64,000 bases of DNA from Lachnospiraceae bacterium UBA3273 (GCA_002362385.1 DEUB01000055.1:3202-67201), one strand, 5' to 3'; shown: positions 41,409-50,589, counted from the first letter of the stretch. The notes: generated by a model from the letters alone, not told the origin. Numbers and translations are program-made.

Positions 41409-42287
41409 ATGATCAAAAGCATGACAGGCTTCGGCAGGGGTGAAATCTCTGAAGGCCAGCGCAAGTATACGGTTGAGATAAAGGCCGTAAATCACCGGTA
41501 TCTGGATGTTTCCGTCAAGATGCCCAAGAAGCTGAATTTCTTTGAGGCTTCTATCCGCGGCCTTTTGAAGGATTATGTCCAAAGGGGCAAGGTAGACCTG
41601 TATATTACTTATGAGGATCTGTCGGAGCAGACGGTCAGCGTGAAATATAATGCGGATGTGGCTGCCTCCTATTTGAAGTATCTGAGGGAAATGTCGGAAA
41701 CCTTTTCTCTGGAAGATGATGTGAGAGTCTCTACTCTGTCCAGATATCCTGAGGTTTTTTCCATGGAAGAACAGGAAATCGACGAAGCGGGGATCTGGAA
41801 GGATCTGGAAAGGGCCCTGCGCATGGCGGCGGAAGCTTTTGTGGAATCCCGTGTAAAAGAGGGAGAAAACTTAAAGCGGGATCTTTTGGACAAATTGGAG
41901 GGAATGCTTTTACATGTGGCATATATCGAAGATAATTCCCAAAAGATCATTGAAGAGTACAAAGAGAAGCTCCAGGCCAAGGTGCGGGATTTAATGGAAG
42001 ACAGCCGGATCGATGAAGGAAGGCTTTTGATGGAGGTCACACTCTTTGCGGATAAGATCTGTGTGGATGAGGAGATCGTCCGGTTAAAGAGCCACATCGA
42101 AATGGTCAAGAACACCCTTCTTGCCGGCGGGAGCATCGGAAGGAAACTGGATTTTATCGTCCAGGAGATGAACAGGGAAGCCAATACCATTCTTTCAAAG
42201 ACGACGGATTTGGAGATCTCCAACAGGGGGATCGAGCTAAAGACCGAAATTGAAAAGGTAAGGGAGCAGATCCAGAATATAGAATAG
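41409..42287 (+). CDS. yicC: YicC/YloC family endoribonuclease
   Basis: A 292-residue YicC-type protein starting MIKSMTGFGRGE, the family signature, and ending in IELKTEIEKVREQIQNIE. The E. coli homologue is a metal-dependent endoribonuclease affecting small-RNA decay. In Firmicutes it heads the yloC-remA-gmk-rpoZ cluster, as here; remA begins seven bases after its stop. Confidence 0.95.
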   Translation: MIKSMTGFGRGEISEGQRKYTVEIKAVNHRYLDVSVKMPKKLNFFEASIRGLLKDYVQRGKVDLYITYEDLSEQTVSVKYNADVAASYLKYLREMSETFSLEDDVRVSTLSRYPEVFSMEEQEIDEAGIWKDLERALRMAAEAFVESRVKEGENLKRDLLDKLEGMLLHVAYIEDNSQKIIEEYKEKLQAKVRDLMEDSRIDEGRLLMEVTLFADKICVDEEIVRLKSHIEMVKNTLLAGGSIGRKLDFIVQEMNREANTILSKTTDLEISNRGIELKTEIEKVREQIQNIE

Positions 42288-42294
42288 GAGAAGG

Positions 42295-42534
42295 ATGACT
42301 ACGTTAATTCATATCGGATTTGGAAATATTGTCAATAAGGATAAGATCATTGCCATTGTCAGTCCTGATTCGGCGCCTATCAAGAGGCTGGTGCAGCATG
42401 CAAAGGAAGACGGCAGTATTGTGGATGCGACCCAGGGAAGGAAAACGAAATCCGTTATCCTGACAGAAAACAATAAAGTAGTGCTGTCGGCCCTGATGCC
42501 GGAGACCATTGCGGGCAGGGCGGTTAAGGAGTAG
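42295..42534 (+). CDS. remA: Extracellular matrix/osmoprotection regulator RemA (DUF370)
   Basis: A 79-residue DUF370 protein (HIGFGNIVNKDKIIAIVSPD, DATQGRKTKSVILTEN), the family of B. subtilis RemA, an oligomeric DNA-binding activator of biofilm genes. Its place between yicC and gmk is the same as in Bacillus. AGGAG lies a few bases before the ATG. Confidence 0.93.
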   Translation: MTTLIHIGFGNIVNKDKIIAIVSPDSAPIKRLVQHAKEDGSIVDATQGRKTKSVILTENNKVVLSALMPETIAGRAVKE

Positions 42535-43176
42535 ATGATGAAAAGGACTGGAATATTGATGGTCGTATCGGGATTTTCCGGTGCGGGCAAAGGAACACTG
42601 ATGAAAAGGCTTTTAGAGCGCTACGACAACTATGCCTTAAGTATTTCCATGACCACAAGGGAGCCAAGGCCCGGAGAGGAACACGGAAAGCATTACTTTT
42701 TCGTGGACAGGAATGAATTCGAAGGTCAGATCGCAGACGACGGCCTGTTGGAATATGCCGAGTATTGCGGAAATTATTATGGAACGCCCAGGGCATATGT
42801 GGAGAAATGCATGGAAGAGGGCAGGGATGTGATCCTGGAAATAGAAATACAGGGAGCCCTTAAAATAAAAGATAAGTTTCCGGATACGGTCCTGGTATTT
42901 GTGACGCCGCCCGATGCGGGAGAGTTGAAAAGACGGCTGACGGGCAGGGGGACGGAAACGGAGGACGTGATACGGGAACGTCTTTTAAGAGCCGTGGAAG
43001 AAGCACGCGGGGTTGAGAATTATGATTACATTGTAGTAAACGATGAACTGGACAAATGTGTGGAAGATATCCACGGGATCGTGACGGCATCCCATTGCAG
43101 GGTGCAAAAGTCAATTGTCAGAATAGAAAAAATAAGTAAAGAATTAAGTGATCTTTCGAAAGGAGAAGAACAATGA
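42535..43176 (+). CDS. gmk: Guanylate kinase
   Basis: A 213-residue GMP to GDP kinase. P-loop SGFSGAGKGTLMKRL, substrate motif SISMTTREPRPGEEHGKHYFF, and later GTPRAYVEKC. AAGGAG (42526-42531) serves ATG 42535 or the in-frame ATG 42538, the latter better spaced. It overlaps rpoZ by four bases. Confidence 0.96.
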   Translation: MMKRTGILMVVSGFSGAGKGTLMKRLLERYDNYALSISMTTREPRPGEEHGKHYFFVDRNEFEGQIADDGLLEYAEYCGNYYGTPRAYVEKCMEEGRDVILEIEIQGALKIKDKFPDTVLVFVTPPDAGELKRRLTGRGTETEDVIRERLLRAVEEARGVENYDYIVVNDELDKCVEDIHGIVTASHCRVQKSIVRIEKISKELSDLSKGEEQ

Positions 43177-43412
43177 TACACCCATCTTATTCAGATTTAA
43201 TGAAGGTAGTAAACAGCGAGGTAGAGCCGGGGGAAGCCAAGGTCGTCAACAGCCGTTATTCCATTGTGATGGCAACCAGTAAAAGGGCGAGACAGATCAT
43301 CGGCGGCGAAGAGGCTTTCGTGGAAAGCCAGGGCAGAAAGCCCCTTTCAGTTGCTATTGACGAGTTGAACCGCGGTAAGATCAAAATTGTAGGAGATGAA
43401 GAGGAAGAATAG
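43173..43412 (+). CDS. rpoZ: RNA polymerase omega subunit
   Basis: A 79-residue omega subunit (IHPSYSDLMKVV, RYSIVMATSKRARQI, KPLSVAIDELNRGKI). It starts within the last codons of gmk (ATGA overlap) after AAAGGAG, indicating translational coupling. Followed by a terminator. Confidence 0.95.
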   Translation: MIHPSYSDLMKVVNSEVEPGEAKVVNSRYSIVMATSKRARQIIGGEEAFVESQGRKPLSVAIDELNRGKIKIVGDEEEE

Positions 43413-43420
43413 GATAAAAC

Positions 43421-43470
43421 GGATTGATGCAATTATGAAAGGAACTACTCATTTTCATCAATCCTTTTTT
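43421..43470 (+). terminator. Terminator between rpoZ and rimO
   Basis: GGATTGATG (43421-43429) pairs perfectly with CATCAATCC (43456-43464), with an inner ATGA/TCAT helix, and six T follow (43465-43470). It lies only 17 bp before the rimO start. Confidence 0.8.
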
Positions 43471-43486
43471 GATATTCAGGTTGCTT

Positions 43487-44812
43487 ATGAAGATTATTTT
43501 CATTTCACTGGGCTGTGACAAAAATCTGGTCGATACGGAAATGATGCTTGGAATGCTTGCGGGAAAAGGCTATTCTTTTACGGACGACGAGGAGGAGGCC
43601 GACATTGCCGTAGTCAATACCTGCTGTTTTATCAATGACGCCAAGCAGGAGAGCATCGACAGCCTCATAGCCCTGGGAGAAAAAAAGAAAAACGGCAGAT
43701 TAAAAGGCCTTATCGCCACGGGATGCCTGGCACAGCGCTATGCAAAGGAAATACGAAAGGAGATCCCGGAGGTGGACGCCATTGTGGGTACCAATGCTTT
43801 TGACCGGATTGCCGACGCCATAGAAAAGACTGTGGAAAAACAACAGCCGGATTTTTTGAGGGATATTCATGAAACTCCCGTATTCGGAAAGAAGAGGGTG
43901 CTTACCACAGGAGGGCATTATGCTTATTTAAAGATCGCGGAAGGCTGCGACAAGCACTGTACCTATTGCATTATCCCCAAAGTACGCGGGAATTACCGAA
44001 GCGTTCCCATGGAGATATTGTTAAAAGAAGCGGAAGAATTGGTAAGCGGGGGCGTAAAGGAATTGATTCTGGTGGCCCAGGAAACCACTATTTACGGCGT
44101 CGATCTGTATGGAGAAAAGAAGCTCTCCGAGCTTTTGCAAAAGCTGTGCGATATAGCGGGACTGTACTGGATCCGGATTTTGTACTGTTATCCTGAGGAG
44201 ATCACGGAGGACCTGATCAGAACCATAAAAAAAGAAAAGAAGATCTGCCATTATCTGGATATTCCCATCCAGCATGCCAGTGACGATGTGCTGAAAAGAA
44301 TGGGAAGAAAAACGTCTAACGAGGACTTACGCAATGTGATCGGCAGGCTGAGGGAAGAGATTCCCGACATTTGTTTAAGGACCACCCTGATTACGGGATT
44401 TCCGGGGGAAAGGGAAGAAGACCACGAAGCTCTTATGGAGTTTGTGGATGAAATGGAGTTTGACAGGCTGGGTGTTTTTACTTATTCGGCGGAAGAAAAC
44501 ACGCCTGCGGCAGAATTTCCCGGCCAGACAGATGAAGAAATAAAGGTAAAGCGGCAGGGAGAGATCATGGAACTGCAGCAGGAGATCGCATTTGATAAGG
44601 CTGCGGACATGATCGGCCGGGAGCTTTATGTAATGATCGAAGGAAAGGTTGCCGATGAGGATACCTATGCGGGAAGGACCTACAAGGATGCTCCGGATGT
44701 GGACGGACTGATTTTTGTCAGTACACAGGAGGAACTGATGAGCGGGGATTTTGTAAAGGTCAAGGTAACCGCTTCTTATGAATATGATCTGATAGGAGAA
44801 ATAATAAAATGA
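43487..44812 (+). CDS. rimO: Ribosomal protein S12 methylthiotransferase RimO
   Basis: A 441-residue radical-SAM enzyme that thiomethylates an Asp of S12. The N-terminal UPF0004 domain has three cluster Cys (SLGCDKN, NTCCFIND, ATGCLAQ), the radical-SAM motif is CDKHCTYC, and the C-terminal TRAM domain begins about residue 370. The ribosome site is weak (CAGG). Its start sits just after a terminator, so it needs read-through or an unseen promoter. It overlaps pgsA by four bases. Confidence 0.95.
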   Translation: MKIIFISLGCDKNLVDTEMMLGMLAGKGYSFTDDEEEADIAVVNTCCFINDAKQESIDSLIALGEKKKNGRLKGLIATGCLAQRYAKEIRKEIPEVDAIVGTNAFDRIADAIEKTVEKQQPDFLRDIHETPVFGKKRVLTTGGHYAYLKIAEGCDKHCTYCIIPKVRGNYRSVPMEILLKEAEELVSGGVKELILVAQETTIYGVDLYGEKKLSELLQKLCDIAGLYWIRILYCYPEEITEDLIRTIKKEKKICHYLDIPIQHASDDVLKRMGRKTSNEDLRNVIGRLREEIPDICLRTTLITGFPGEREEDHEALMEFVDEMEFDRLGVFTYSAEENTPAAEFPGQTDEEIKVKRQGEIMELQQEIAFDKAADMIGRELYVMIEGKVADEDTYAGRTYKDAPDVDGLIFVSTQEELMSGDFVKVKVTASYEYDLIGEIIK

Positions 44813-45405
44813 ATCTTCCTAATAAATTAACGCTTTCAAGAGTGGTCATGGTGCCGTTTTTTGTGGGATTTTTGCTTTTGACGCCCCGGTACGGCTGGTT
44901 TAAATGGATAGCCTTCGGGATTTTTGTGATTGCCAGCCTGACAGATCTGCTGGATGGAAAGATCGCACGGAAATACAATCTGATAACCAATTTCGGGAAA
45001 TTTATGGACCCTCTGGCCGACAAGCTTTTAGTGTGTTCCGCACTGATCGGAATGACGGCGCTTTCCCAAAAACTGATCCCTGCGTGGATTACCATTATCA
45101 TCATAGCAAGAGAATTTATCATCAGCGGCTTCAGGCTGATTGCAGCCGAAAAGGGCAATGTGATCGCCGCAAGCATGTGGGGGAAGTGGAAAACTACTTT
45201 TCAGATGATTATGCTTTGTATAAAAATGCTTGTAATGGATACTTATCTGCCGGTTTATACGGCTTCGTCCCCGCTTATGTCAACGCTGAAAAAGGCGTTT
45301 GTCATGATCGGAGATGTGACCATGTATATTGCGCTGATTTTAACTGTTGTGTCTTTGATTGATTATCTTCTAAAAAATAAAGATGTATTAAAGGATGTGG
45401 ATTAA
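44809..45405 (+). CDS. pgsA: CDP-diacylglycerol-glycerol-3-phosphate phosphatidyltransferase
   Basis: A 198-residue membrane enzyme making phosphatidylglycerol-phosphate. The CDP-alcohol phosphotransferase motif D-x2-DG-x2-AR-x8-G-x3-D-x3-D is seen in DLLDGKIARKYNL and FGKFMDPLAD. About five membrane helices. It is translationally coupled to rimO (ATGA) and directly abuts cinA. Confidence 0.95.
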   Translation: MNLPNKLTLSRVVMVPFFVGFLLLTPRYGWFKWIAFGIFVIASLTDLLDGKIARKYNLITNFGKFMDPLADKLLVCSALIGMTALSQKLIPAWITIIIIAREFIISGFRLIAAEKGNVIAASMWGKWKTTFQMIMLCIKMLVMDTYLPVYTASSPLMSTLKKAFVMIGDVTMYIALILTVVSLIDYLLKNKDVLKDVD

Positions 45406-46686
45406 ATGATAGTAGAGATTATTAGTGTCGGAACTGAGATTCTGTTGGGAAACATTGTAAACACAAACGCAGCTTATCTCGCTGAAAAATGTGCTGCCCT
45501 GGGATTATCCTGTTATTATCAGACCGTTGTGGGAGATAATGAAAAGCGGCTTACGGAGACCATGAAGCTTGCCAGGGGGCGTGCGGATATCCTCATATTG
45601 AGCGGGGGACTGGGACCTACCCAGGATGATCTGACCAAAGAAACCGCCGCAAAGCTTTTCGGAAGGAAGCTTGTAAGAGACCCCCATACAAGGGAAAGGA
45701 TCCAGGCGTATTTTAAAAAACGGGGAAAGAGAGTTACCGATAATAATTGGAAACAGGCTCTGGTTCCGGAAGGAGCCATTGTGCTGGATAACGATAACGG
45801 GACAGCTCCCGGTCTGATTATGGAAGTAAACCAAAAGACCATCATTCTGCTTCCGGGACCGCCCGGCGAGTTAAAGCCTTTGTTTGAAGGAAAGGTGTAT
45901 CCCTATCTTCAGGCTAAGACCGATAAGGTCATCAGGTCCCAGGTCGTAAAAATCTGCGGCGTGGGCGAGAGCATGGTTGAAAGTATGATAAAGGATATGA
46001 TCGATGTCCAGAAGAATCCTACCATTGCCACCTATGCCAAGACGGGAGAGGTCCATGTCAGGGTCACGGCGGAAGCGGACAGCGAAAAGCATGCCTTAAA
46101 GCTGATAAAGCCTGTTGTCAATGAATTGAAAAACAGGTTTCAGGAAAATATATATACTACCAATGAAGAGGTTACTTTGGAACAGTCGTGCGTGGATCTG
46201 CTTTTAGCAAATGAACTGACGATCTCCACCATGGAATCCTGTACGGGCGGAATGGTTGCCGCAAGGCTGATTAATGTGCCGGGCGTATCCGAGGTGTTTA
46301 AGGCCGGATATGTTACTTATTCCAATAAGGCAAAGCGCAAGGTATTGGGGGTAAAGCAATCCACCCTAAAAAAATATACGGCGGTCAGCGCCAAGGTGGC
46401 TGAAGAAATGGCACAGGGCGTTTCCCTGCTGACCAAGGCGGACGTTACTTTGTCCGTTACTGGAATTGCCGGCCCCGACGGAGGAACGGAGGAAAAACCC
46501 GTAGGCCTCGTATACATAGGATGCAGTGTAAAGGGCAGGACAAAAGTAATGGAATACCATTTTGACGGCAGCCGTATGAAGATCAGGGAATCAACGGTTG
46601 TGGCGGCATTGACCCTGTTAAGGCAGTGCGTGCTGGAATATTTCAGTGAAATTACCTTTGGTAAAGGAAAAAATAAAAAAAACTGA
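45406..46686 (+). CDS. cinA: CinA, competence/damage-inducible protein
   Basis: A 426-residue two-domain CinA. The N-terminal MoCF-like domain starts VEIISVGTEILLGNIVNTNA (ADP-ribose pyrophosphatase-like), and the C-terminal PncC domain has STMESCTGGMVAARL and TGIAGPDGGTEEKPVG, nicotinamide-nucleotide amidohydrolase. It starts on the base after the pgsA stop. cinA-recA adjacency, common in Firmicutes, is interrupted here by one gene. Confidence 0.95.
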   Translation: MIVEIISVGTEILLGNIVNTNAAYLAEKCAALGLSCYYQTVVGDNEKRLTETMKLARGRADILILSGGLGPTQDDLTKETAAKLFGRKLVRDPHTRERIQAYFKKRGKRVTDNNWKQALVPEGAIVLDNDNGTAPGLIMEVNQKTIILLPGPPGELKPLFEGKVYPYLQAKTDKVIRSQVVKICGVGESMVESMIKDMIDVQKNPTIATYAKTGEVHVRVTAEADSEKHALKLIKPVVNELKNRFQENIYTTNEEVTLEQSCVDLLLANELTISTMESCTGGMVAARLINVPGVSEVFKAGYVTYSNKAKRKVLGVKQSTLKKYTAVSAKVAEEMAQGVSLLTKADVTLSVTGIAGPDGGTEEKPVGLVYIGCSVKGRTKVMEYHFDGSRMKIRESTVVAALTLLRQCVLEYFSEITFGKGKNKKN

Positions 46687-46704
46687 TGAGAAAGGGAGAA
46701 TAAG

Positions 46705-48375
46705 ATGGAGAATCAAGGAAACAACGGGATCTGTCCAAATTGTGGAATGTTTTTAAAGGACGGCGTCTGTCCGGAATGCGGATATTCTGCTGCAAACGTG
46801 GGTATGGGTATGGAAAATGACCAGTCCGGTCAAATGCAGACGGGAACGGCAGCTGATGAATCCGTGGAAGGGAACGCAGAAGAAACAGCAGGAAATGAAG
46901 CAGCCCAGGCGGAAAACAGTCAGCCGGAGGTCGGAGCTGCACAGGAAGAGAATAGTCAGGCGGAAAGCGGTGCAGGTTTGGCAGAGGGAAGTCAGTCCGG
47001 CATTTATGAAGGAAATAATTATCAGCAGGGCGGCGTCAATACAAACGGAGGCTATTACCAGCAGGGAGGAGCCAATACAAACGGCTATTACCAGCAAGGG
47101 GGAGCCAATGGAAACGGAGGCTATTACCAGCAGGGAGGAGCCAATACAAACGGAGGCTATTATCAGCAGGGAGGAGCCAATACAAACGGCTATTACCAGC
47201 AGGGAGGAGCTAATGCAAACGGTTACTACCAGCAGGGAGGAGCCAACACGAACGGTTATTATCAGCAGAACGGGGCAAACCAGAACGGCTATTACCAGAA
47301 TCCCCAGGGACAAAACGGCTATAACGGATATAATTCCAGTCAGCCGACCCAAAAGAGCGGGAGCAAAGGCGCCGTTATCGCTGCAGTCGTAGGAGGCATA
47401 CTTCTCCTGATCCTCGTAATTGCTTTGATTTTTGTGGTTACCGTAGGACTTGGTAAGGATGATAAGGACAGACGGGCAGATGACGGAGGGAATGTTGAAC
47501 GGGATTTGGATGATGAGAAGGATAATGACGACCGGTTTTCCGATCTGGATGACGACGACAGCTACGATCCCTTTAACGATGATGACTATGATTACGATGA
47601 TGATTATGATCCGTATGCCGATGACGATTATGATCCGTTAGAATTCTTAGACGATATAGACTGGGATGACGAGTCATGGAAGGATGAGCCTTATAACTAT
47701 GCTCCTGAGGATGTAGGCGATGAATTCTACTATGAACTCTGCAACTGCATTGACAGAAACGTTGACTACAAGATTAATTTTGAAACCTTTGAGGATTCGG
47801 ATGAATCCCAGAATATCTGCATGCGCATTAACTATTACCAGTTAGACGGAGATATTCCCAATTTAGAGACGATTAATGAAGCGTTAAAAGAAACCGCAAT
47901 GTATTATAATACTTATTATAATGACAATATTGACGATTATGAGGATATTTTTGCAGAATACGGAAGCGGCTACGTGGTTGATGTGGATTCCTTTGTTACC
48001 TACAATGATGAGGAAAAGATCAGTGTCGTCATGAACGAGTATTATGAATCTCCCGTGGAGATCAACAAGCATGTGGTCAGTCTGAATATTGATCTGGAAG
48101 CGGGCATCATCCTTTACAATACGGACTTCTTTGATATTTCAGAGGAGTTTTTGGAGTATTACCGTGATACCTGCAGAGACCAGAACGGCAGCGTTCCGGC
48201 ACTGCGTGAATTTGATAATGACGAATTGAGGAGATTCTTTGAGGATGAAGACGATCTGATCTTGTATTATACGCCCTGCGGCTTTGAAGTGGGAATAAAT
48301 TACGAAACAGACGAAAGCTACGGATGGGTTACTGCAACCTTAGTGGACTGCGAACAATATCTGCAATCCTATTAA
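46705..48375 (+). CDS. Zinc-ribbon membrane protein with YQQGGANTNG repeats and acidic linker
   Basis: A 556-residue protein. N-terminal zinc ribbon CPNCG-x9-CPECG; a Glu/Gln/Ala-rich stretch; eight to nine repeats of an 11-12-residue YYQQGGANTNG unit at about 107-205; one membrane helix (AVIAAVVGGILLLILVIALI); a strongly Asp/Tyr-rich linker (about 255-325); and a C-terminal extracellular domain (about 335-556) of no certain family, faintly like DUF3298/RsiV folds. Topology: repeats inside, acidic part outside. It lies between cinA and recA with its own terminator. Function unknown. Confidence 0.85.
   Translation: MENQGNNGICPNCGMFLKDGVCPECGYSAANVGMGMENDQSGQMQTGTAADESVEGNAEETAGNEAAQAENSQPEVGAAQEENSQAESGAGLAEGSQSGIYEGNNYQQGGVNTNGGYYQQGGANTNGYYQQGGANGNGGYYQQGGANTNGGYYQQGGANTNGYYQQGGANANGYYQQGGANTNGYYQQNGANQNGYYQNPQGQNGYNGYNSSQPTQKSGSKGAVIAAVVGGILLLILVIALIFVVTVGLGKDDKDRRADDGGNVERDLDDEKDNDDRFSDLDDDDSYDPFNDDDYDYDDDYDPYADDDYDPLEFLDDIDWDDESWKDEPYNYAPEDVGDEFYYELCNCIDRNVDYKINFETFEDSDESQNICMRINYYQLDGDIPNLETINEALKETAMYYNTYYNDNIDDYEDIFAEYGSGYVVDVDSFVTYNDEEKISVVMNEYYESPVEINKHVVSLNIDLEAGIILYNTDFFDISEEFLEYYRDTCRDQNGSVPALREFDNDELRRFFEDEDDLILYYTPCGFEVGINYETDESYGWVTATLVDCEQYLQSY
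47022..47310 (+). repeat. In-frame tandem repeat, about 33-36 bp unit
   Basis: Eight to nine tandem units of CTATTACCAGCAGGGAGGAG-type sequence plus GCCAATACAAACGG, with near-identical DNA. Units of 33 or 36 bp keep the frame, so copy number can vary without breaking the protein. Confidence 0.9.
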
Positions 48376-48436
48376 GAAGATTCTGACAGGCAAATCGGGA
48401 AGCTGATATTTTTGCTCCCTGAGCCTTCAAAAAATA

Positions 48437-48480
48437 AAAAAACGATATGGCCGGATAAAAAGGCCGTATCGTTTTTTATT
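48437..48480 (+). terminator. Terminator upstream of recA
   Basis: AAAAAACGATATGGCC (48437-48452) pairs with GGCCGTATCGTTTTTT (48462-48477), one G-U pair. From here to 48658 no gene or clear signal is seen. Confidence 0.9.
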
Positions 48481-48658
48481 AATTAAAGTGCTTGCTTTTT
48501 ACCGATTTATGTGCTACATTAAATCCATCTTAAGCAATCTGCTTCAGGCATTTCGCCGTTTTTCCCGAATGATCAAAAATAATAAAAAAGAGAGATGTGA
48601 TGCCGTTGAGGGAGTTTTAATGGACACCGGAGCTGTTATAATTTAATCAAAAGAAAGA

Positions 48659-48711
48659 TTGACAAAATCGAACATTTGTTTTATTCTATATAAAGAGCGA
48701 ACAGATGTTCC
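48659..48711 (+). promoter_or_regulatory. recA promoter with two LexA (SOS) boxes
   Basis: TTGACA (48659-48664), 17 bp, TATTCT (48682-48687). CGAACAGATGTTCC at 48698-48711 fits the Gram-positive SOS box CGAAC-RNRY-GTTC; CGAACATTTGTTTT at 48669-48682 is a second, weaker site inside the promoter spacer. Confidence 0.85.
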
Positions 48712-48728
48712 TTGTAAAGGAGAACACT

Positions 48729-49778
48729 ATGGAAAAAGATGAAAAATTAAAGGCACTGGATGCCGCTATCTCACAAATTGAAAAAGCATATGGAAAAGGG
48801 GCTGTTATGAAGCTGGGAGACCCGGCAAGCCAGATCAACGTTGAGACCACTCCTACAGGGTCATTAAGCCTGGATGTGGCGCTGGGGCTTGGAGGTATTC
48901 CTAAAGGCCGTATTATAGAGATATACGGGCCGGAATCCAGCGGTAAGACAACCGTTACCCTTCATATGATCGCAGAAGTGCAAAAGAGAGGCGGGATCGC
49001 GGGATTTATCGATGCGGAGCATGCCCTGGATCCCAGCTATGCCAAAAACATAGGAGTGGATATAGACAATTTATATATTTCACAGCCGGACTGTGGAGAG
49101 CAGGCTTTGGAGATCGCGGAGACCATGGTAAGGTCCGGGGCCATCGATATCGTCGTTGTGGACTCGGTTGCCGCGCTGGTACCCAAAGCGGAAATAGAAG
49201 GAGATATGGGAGATTCCCATGTAGGTCTGCAGGCAAGGCTGATGTCCCAGGCACTGCGCAAGCTGACGGCCGTTATCAGCAAATCCAATTGTACGGTCAT
49301 CTTTATTAACCAGCTGCGTGAAAAAGTAGGGGTTATGTACGGCAATCCCGAAACAACGACAGGCGGAAATGCTTTAAAGTTTTATTCTTCCGTCAGACTG
49401 GATGTCAGGAGAAAGGAGCAGCTTCTTGTAAACGGCGAAGCGGTGGGCAACAGGACAAAAGTAAAAGTGGTAAAAAACAAAATTGCACCGCCCTTCAAGA
49501 TCGCGGAATTCGATATTGTGTTCGGAGAGGGGATTTCCTGCGTAGGAGATATTCTGGATCTGGCGGCTAACTGTAACGTGGTAAATAAGAGCGGGGCATG
49601 GTATGCCTATGAAGGGGAAAAGCTGGGGCAGGGCCGCGAAAATTCGAAGCTGTATTTAAAGCAGCATCCGGAAATGTGCGACGAAATCGAGAAGAAGGTA
49701 AGAGAGCACTATGGCCTTCTCAACACAGGCGCAGAAAATCCCGCTGATGCCAAATCAGAAAAAAAGGATGAAAAATGA
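48729..49778 (+). CDS. recA: Recombinase RecA
   Basis: A 349-residue RecA. Walker A GPESSGKTT, the conserved GGIAGFIDAEHALDP, the L2-region FINQLREKVGVMYGNPETTT, and GNALKFYSSVRLDVRR. Homologous strand exchange and LexA co-protease activity. ATG 48729 is preceded by AAAGGAG; the upstream frame overlaps the SOS box. It overlaps recX by four bases. Confidence 0.98.
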   Translation: MEKDEKLKALDAAISQIEKAYGKGAVMKLGDPASQINVETTPTGSLSLDVALGLGGIPKGRIIEIYGPESSGKTTVTLHMIAEVQKRGGIAGFIDAEHALDPSYAKNIGVDIDNLYISQPDCGEQALEIAETMVRSGAIDIVVVDSVAALVPKAEIEGDMGDSHVGLQARLMSQALRKLTAVISKSNCTVIFINQLREKVGVMYGNPETTTGGNALKFYSSVRLDVRRKEQLLVNGEAVGNRTKVKVVKNKIAPPFKIAEFDIVFGEGISCVGDILDLAANCNVVNKSGAWYAYEGEKLGQGRENSKLYLKQHPEMCDEIEKKVREHYGLLNTGAENPADAKSEKKDEK

Positions 49779-50398
49779 CAGTAACGGATATTATCGAAAT
49801 ATCAAAAAAGCAGTGTAAGATCATGATCGACAATGAGTTTGCCTTTGTTCTGTACAAAGGCGAACTTCATTTATACAAGATAAAAAAAGGAACGGAAATT
49901 GCAAAAGAGGATTATGATAAGATCATAAACGAGGTCTTGGTCAAAAGAGCCAGGTTAAGGGCCATGAACCTGCTTAAAAGCAGGGCTTATACGGAAAAGA
50001 AGCTGCGGGATAAGCTTAAGGCGGGACATTACCCTTCATCCTGCATAGAGGATGCCCTGGCCTATGTTAAATCCTATGGATATATTGATGATAAAAAATA
50101 TACAGAAGACTATTTGTTTTACCATGGCAGGGAATTGAACCGCCAGCAGGTTTTTATGAAACTAAAGGAAAGAGGTATTGCAGAGGAGACCATCCGAAAG
50201 GCTTATGAAGATTTCTGCCAAAGCGGGGAAGCACCGGATGAATCGGAATTGATCTGTAAGCTCCTTAAAAAGAAACGCTATGACCCGGCAGGGGATTGGG
50301 AAAGCCGGCAAAAAATTATGAGATTCCTTTTTTCCAAAGGATTTACTCATGACAAAATTCAGGAAACCCTTTCCGTTTATGGTAAAATTGACGAATAA
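49775..50398 (+). CDS. recX: Regulatory protein RecX
   Basis: A 207-residue RecX with the family repeats (RAMNLLKSRAYTEKKLRDKL, YGYIDDKKYTEDYL, LKERGIAEETIRKAYEDF). It modulates RecA filaments. Start ATGA overlaps the recA stop, giving co-expression under SOS control. Confidence 0.93.
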   Translation: MTVTDIIEISKKQCKIMIDNEFAFVLYKGELHLYKIKKGTEIAKEDYDKIINEVLVKRARLRAMNLLKSRAYTEKKLRDKLKAGHYPSSCIEDALAYVKSYGYIDDKKYTEDYLFYHGRELNRQQVFMKLKERGIAEETIRKAYEDFCQSGEAPDESELICKLLKKKRYDPAGDWESRQKIMRFLFSKGFTHDKIQETLSVYGKIDE

Positions 50399-50454
50399 TT
50401 TGTGAAATTGGAATTCCGCTTTGGATGAATTGTATTCTATCTTTGCTCTGGGAC

Positions 50455-50483
50455 TTGACATAATTGTCAAATAAGTTTAAAAT
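50455..50483 (+). promoter_or_regulatory. Promoter of rny
   Basis: TTGACA (50455-50460), 17 bp, TAAAAT (50478-50483). The -35 is part of an inverted repeat TTGACA-N4-TGTCAA. Confidence 0.75.
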
Positions 50484-50548
50484 TGTAGTGTTGTAAAATC
50501 ACGCCTTAGAATGAGAATAAGTTACATATCATTCTATTTTGAGATATT

Positions 50549-50589
50549 TGTACAATGAAAACTAAATAAGGAGGTGCTCCTGTACAATG
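50549..50589 (+). promoter_or_regulatory. rny ribosome-site hairpin framed by a direct repeat
   Basis: AGGAG (50569-50573, the Shine-Dalgarno) can pair with CTCCT (50577-50581) over a GTG loop. TGTACAATG occurs at 50549-50557 and again at 50581-50589, the second including the start codon; the TGTACA parts can also pair around the hairpin. Confidence 0.5.

Noticed and set aside
47022..47310. Tandem repeats considered as a CRISPR-like array
   Set aside because: Units are adjacent without unique spacers and keep a single reading frame; they are coding repeats.
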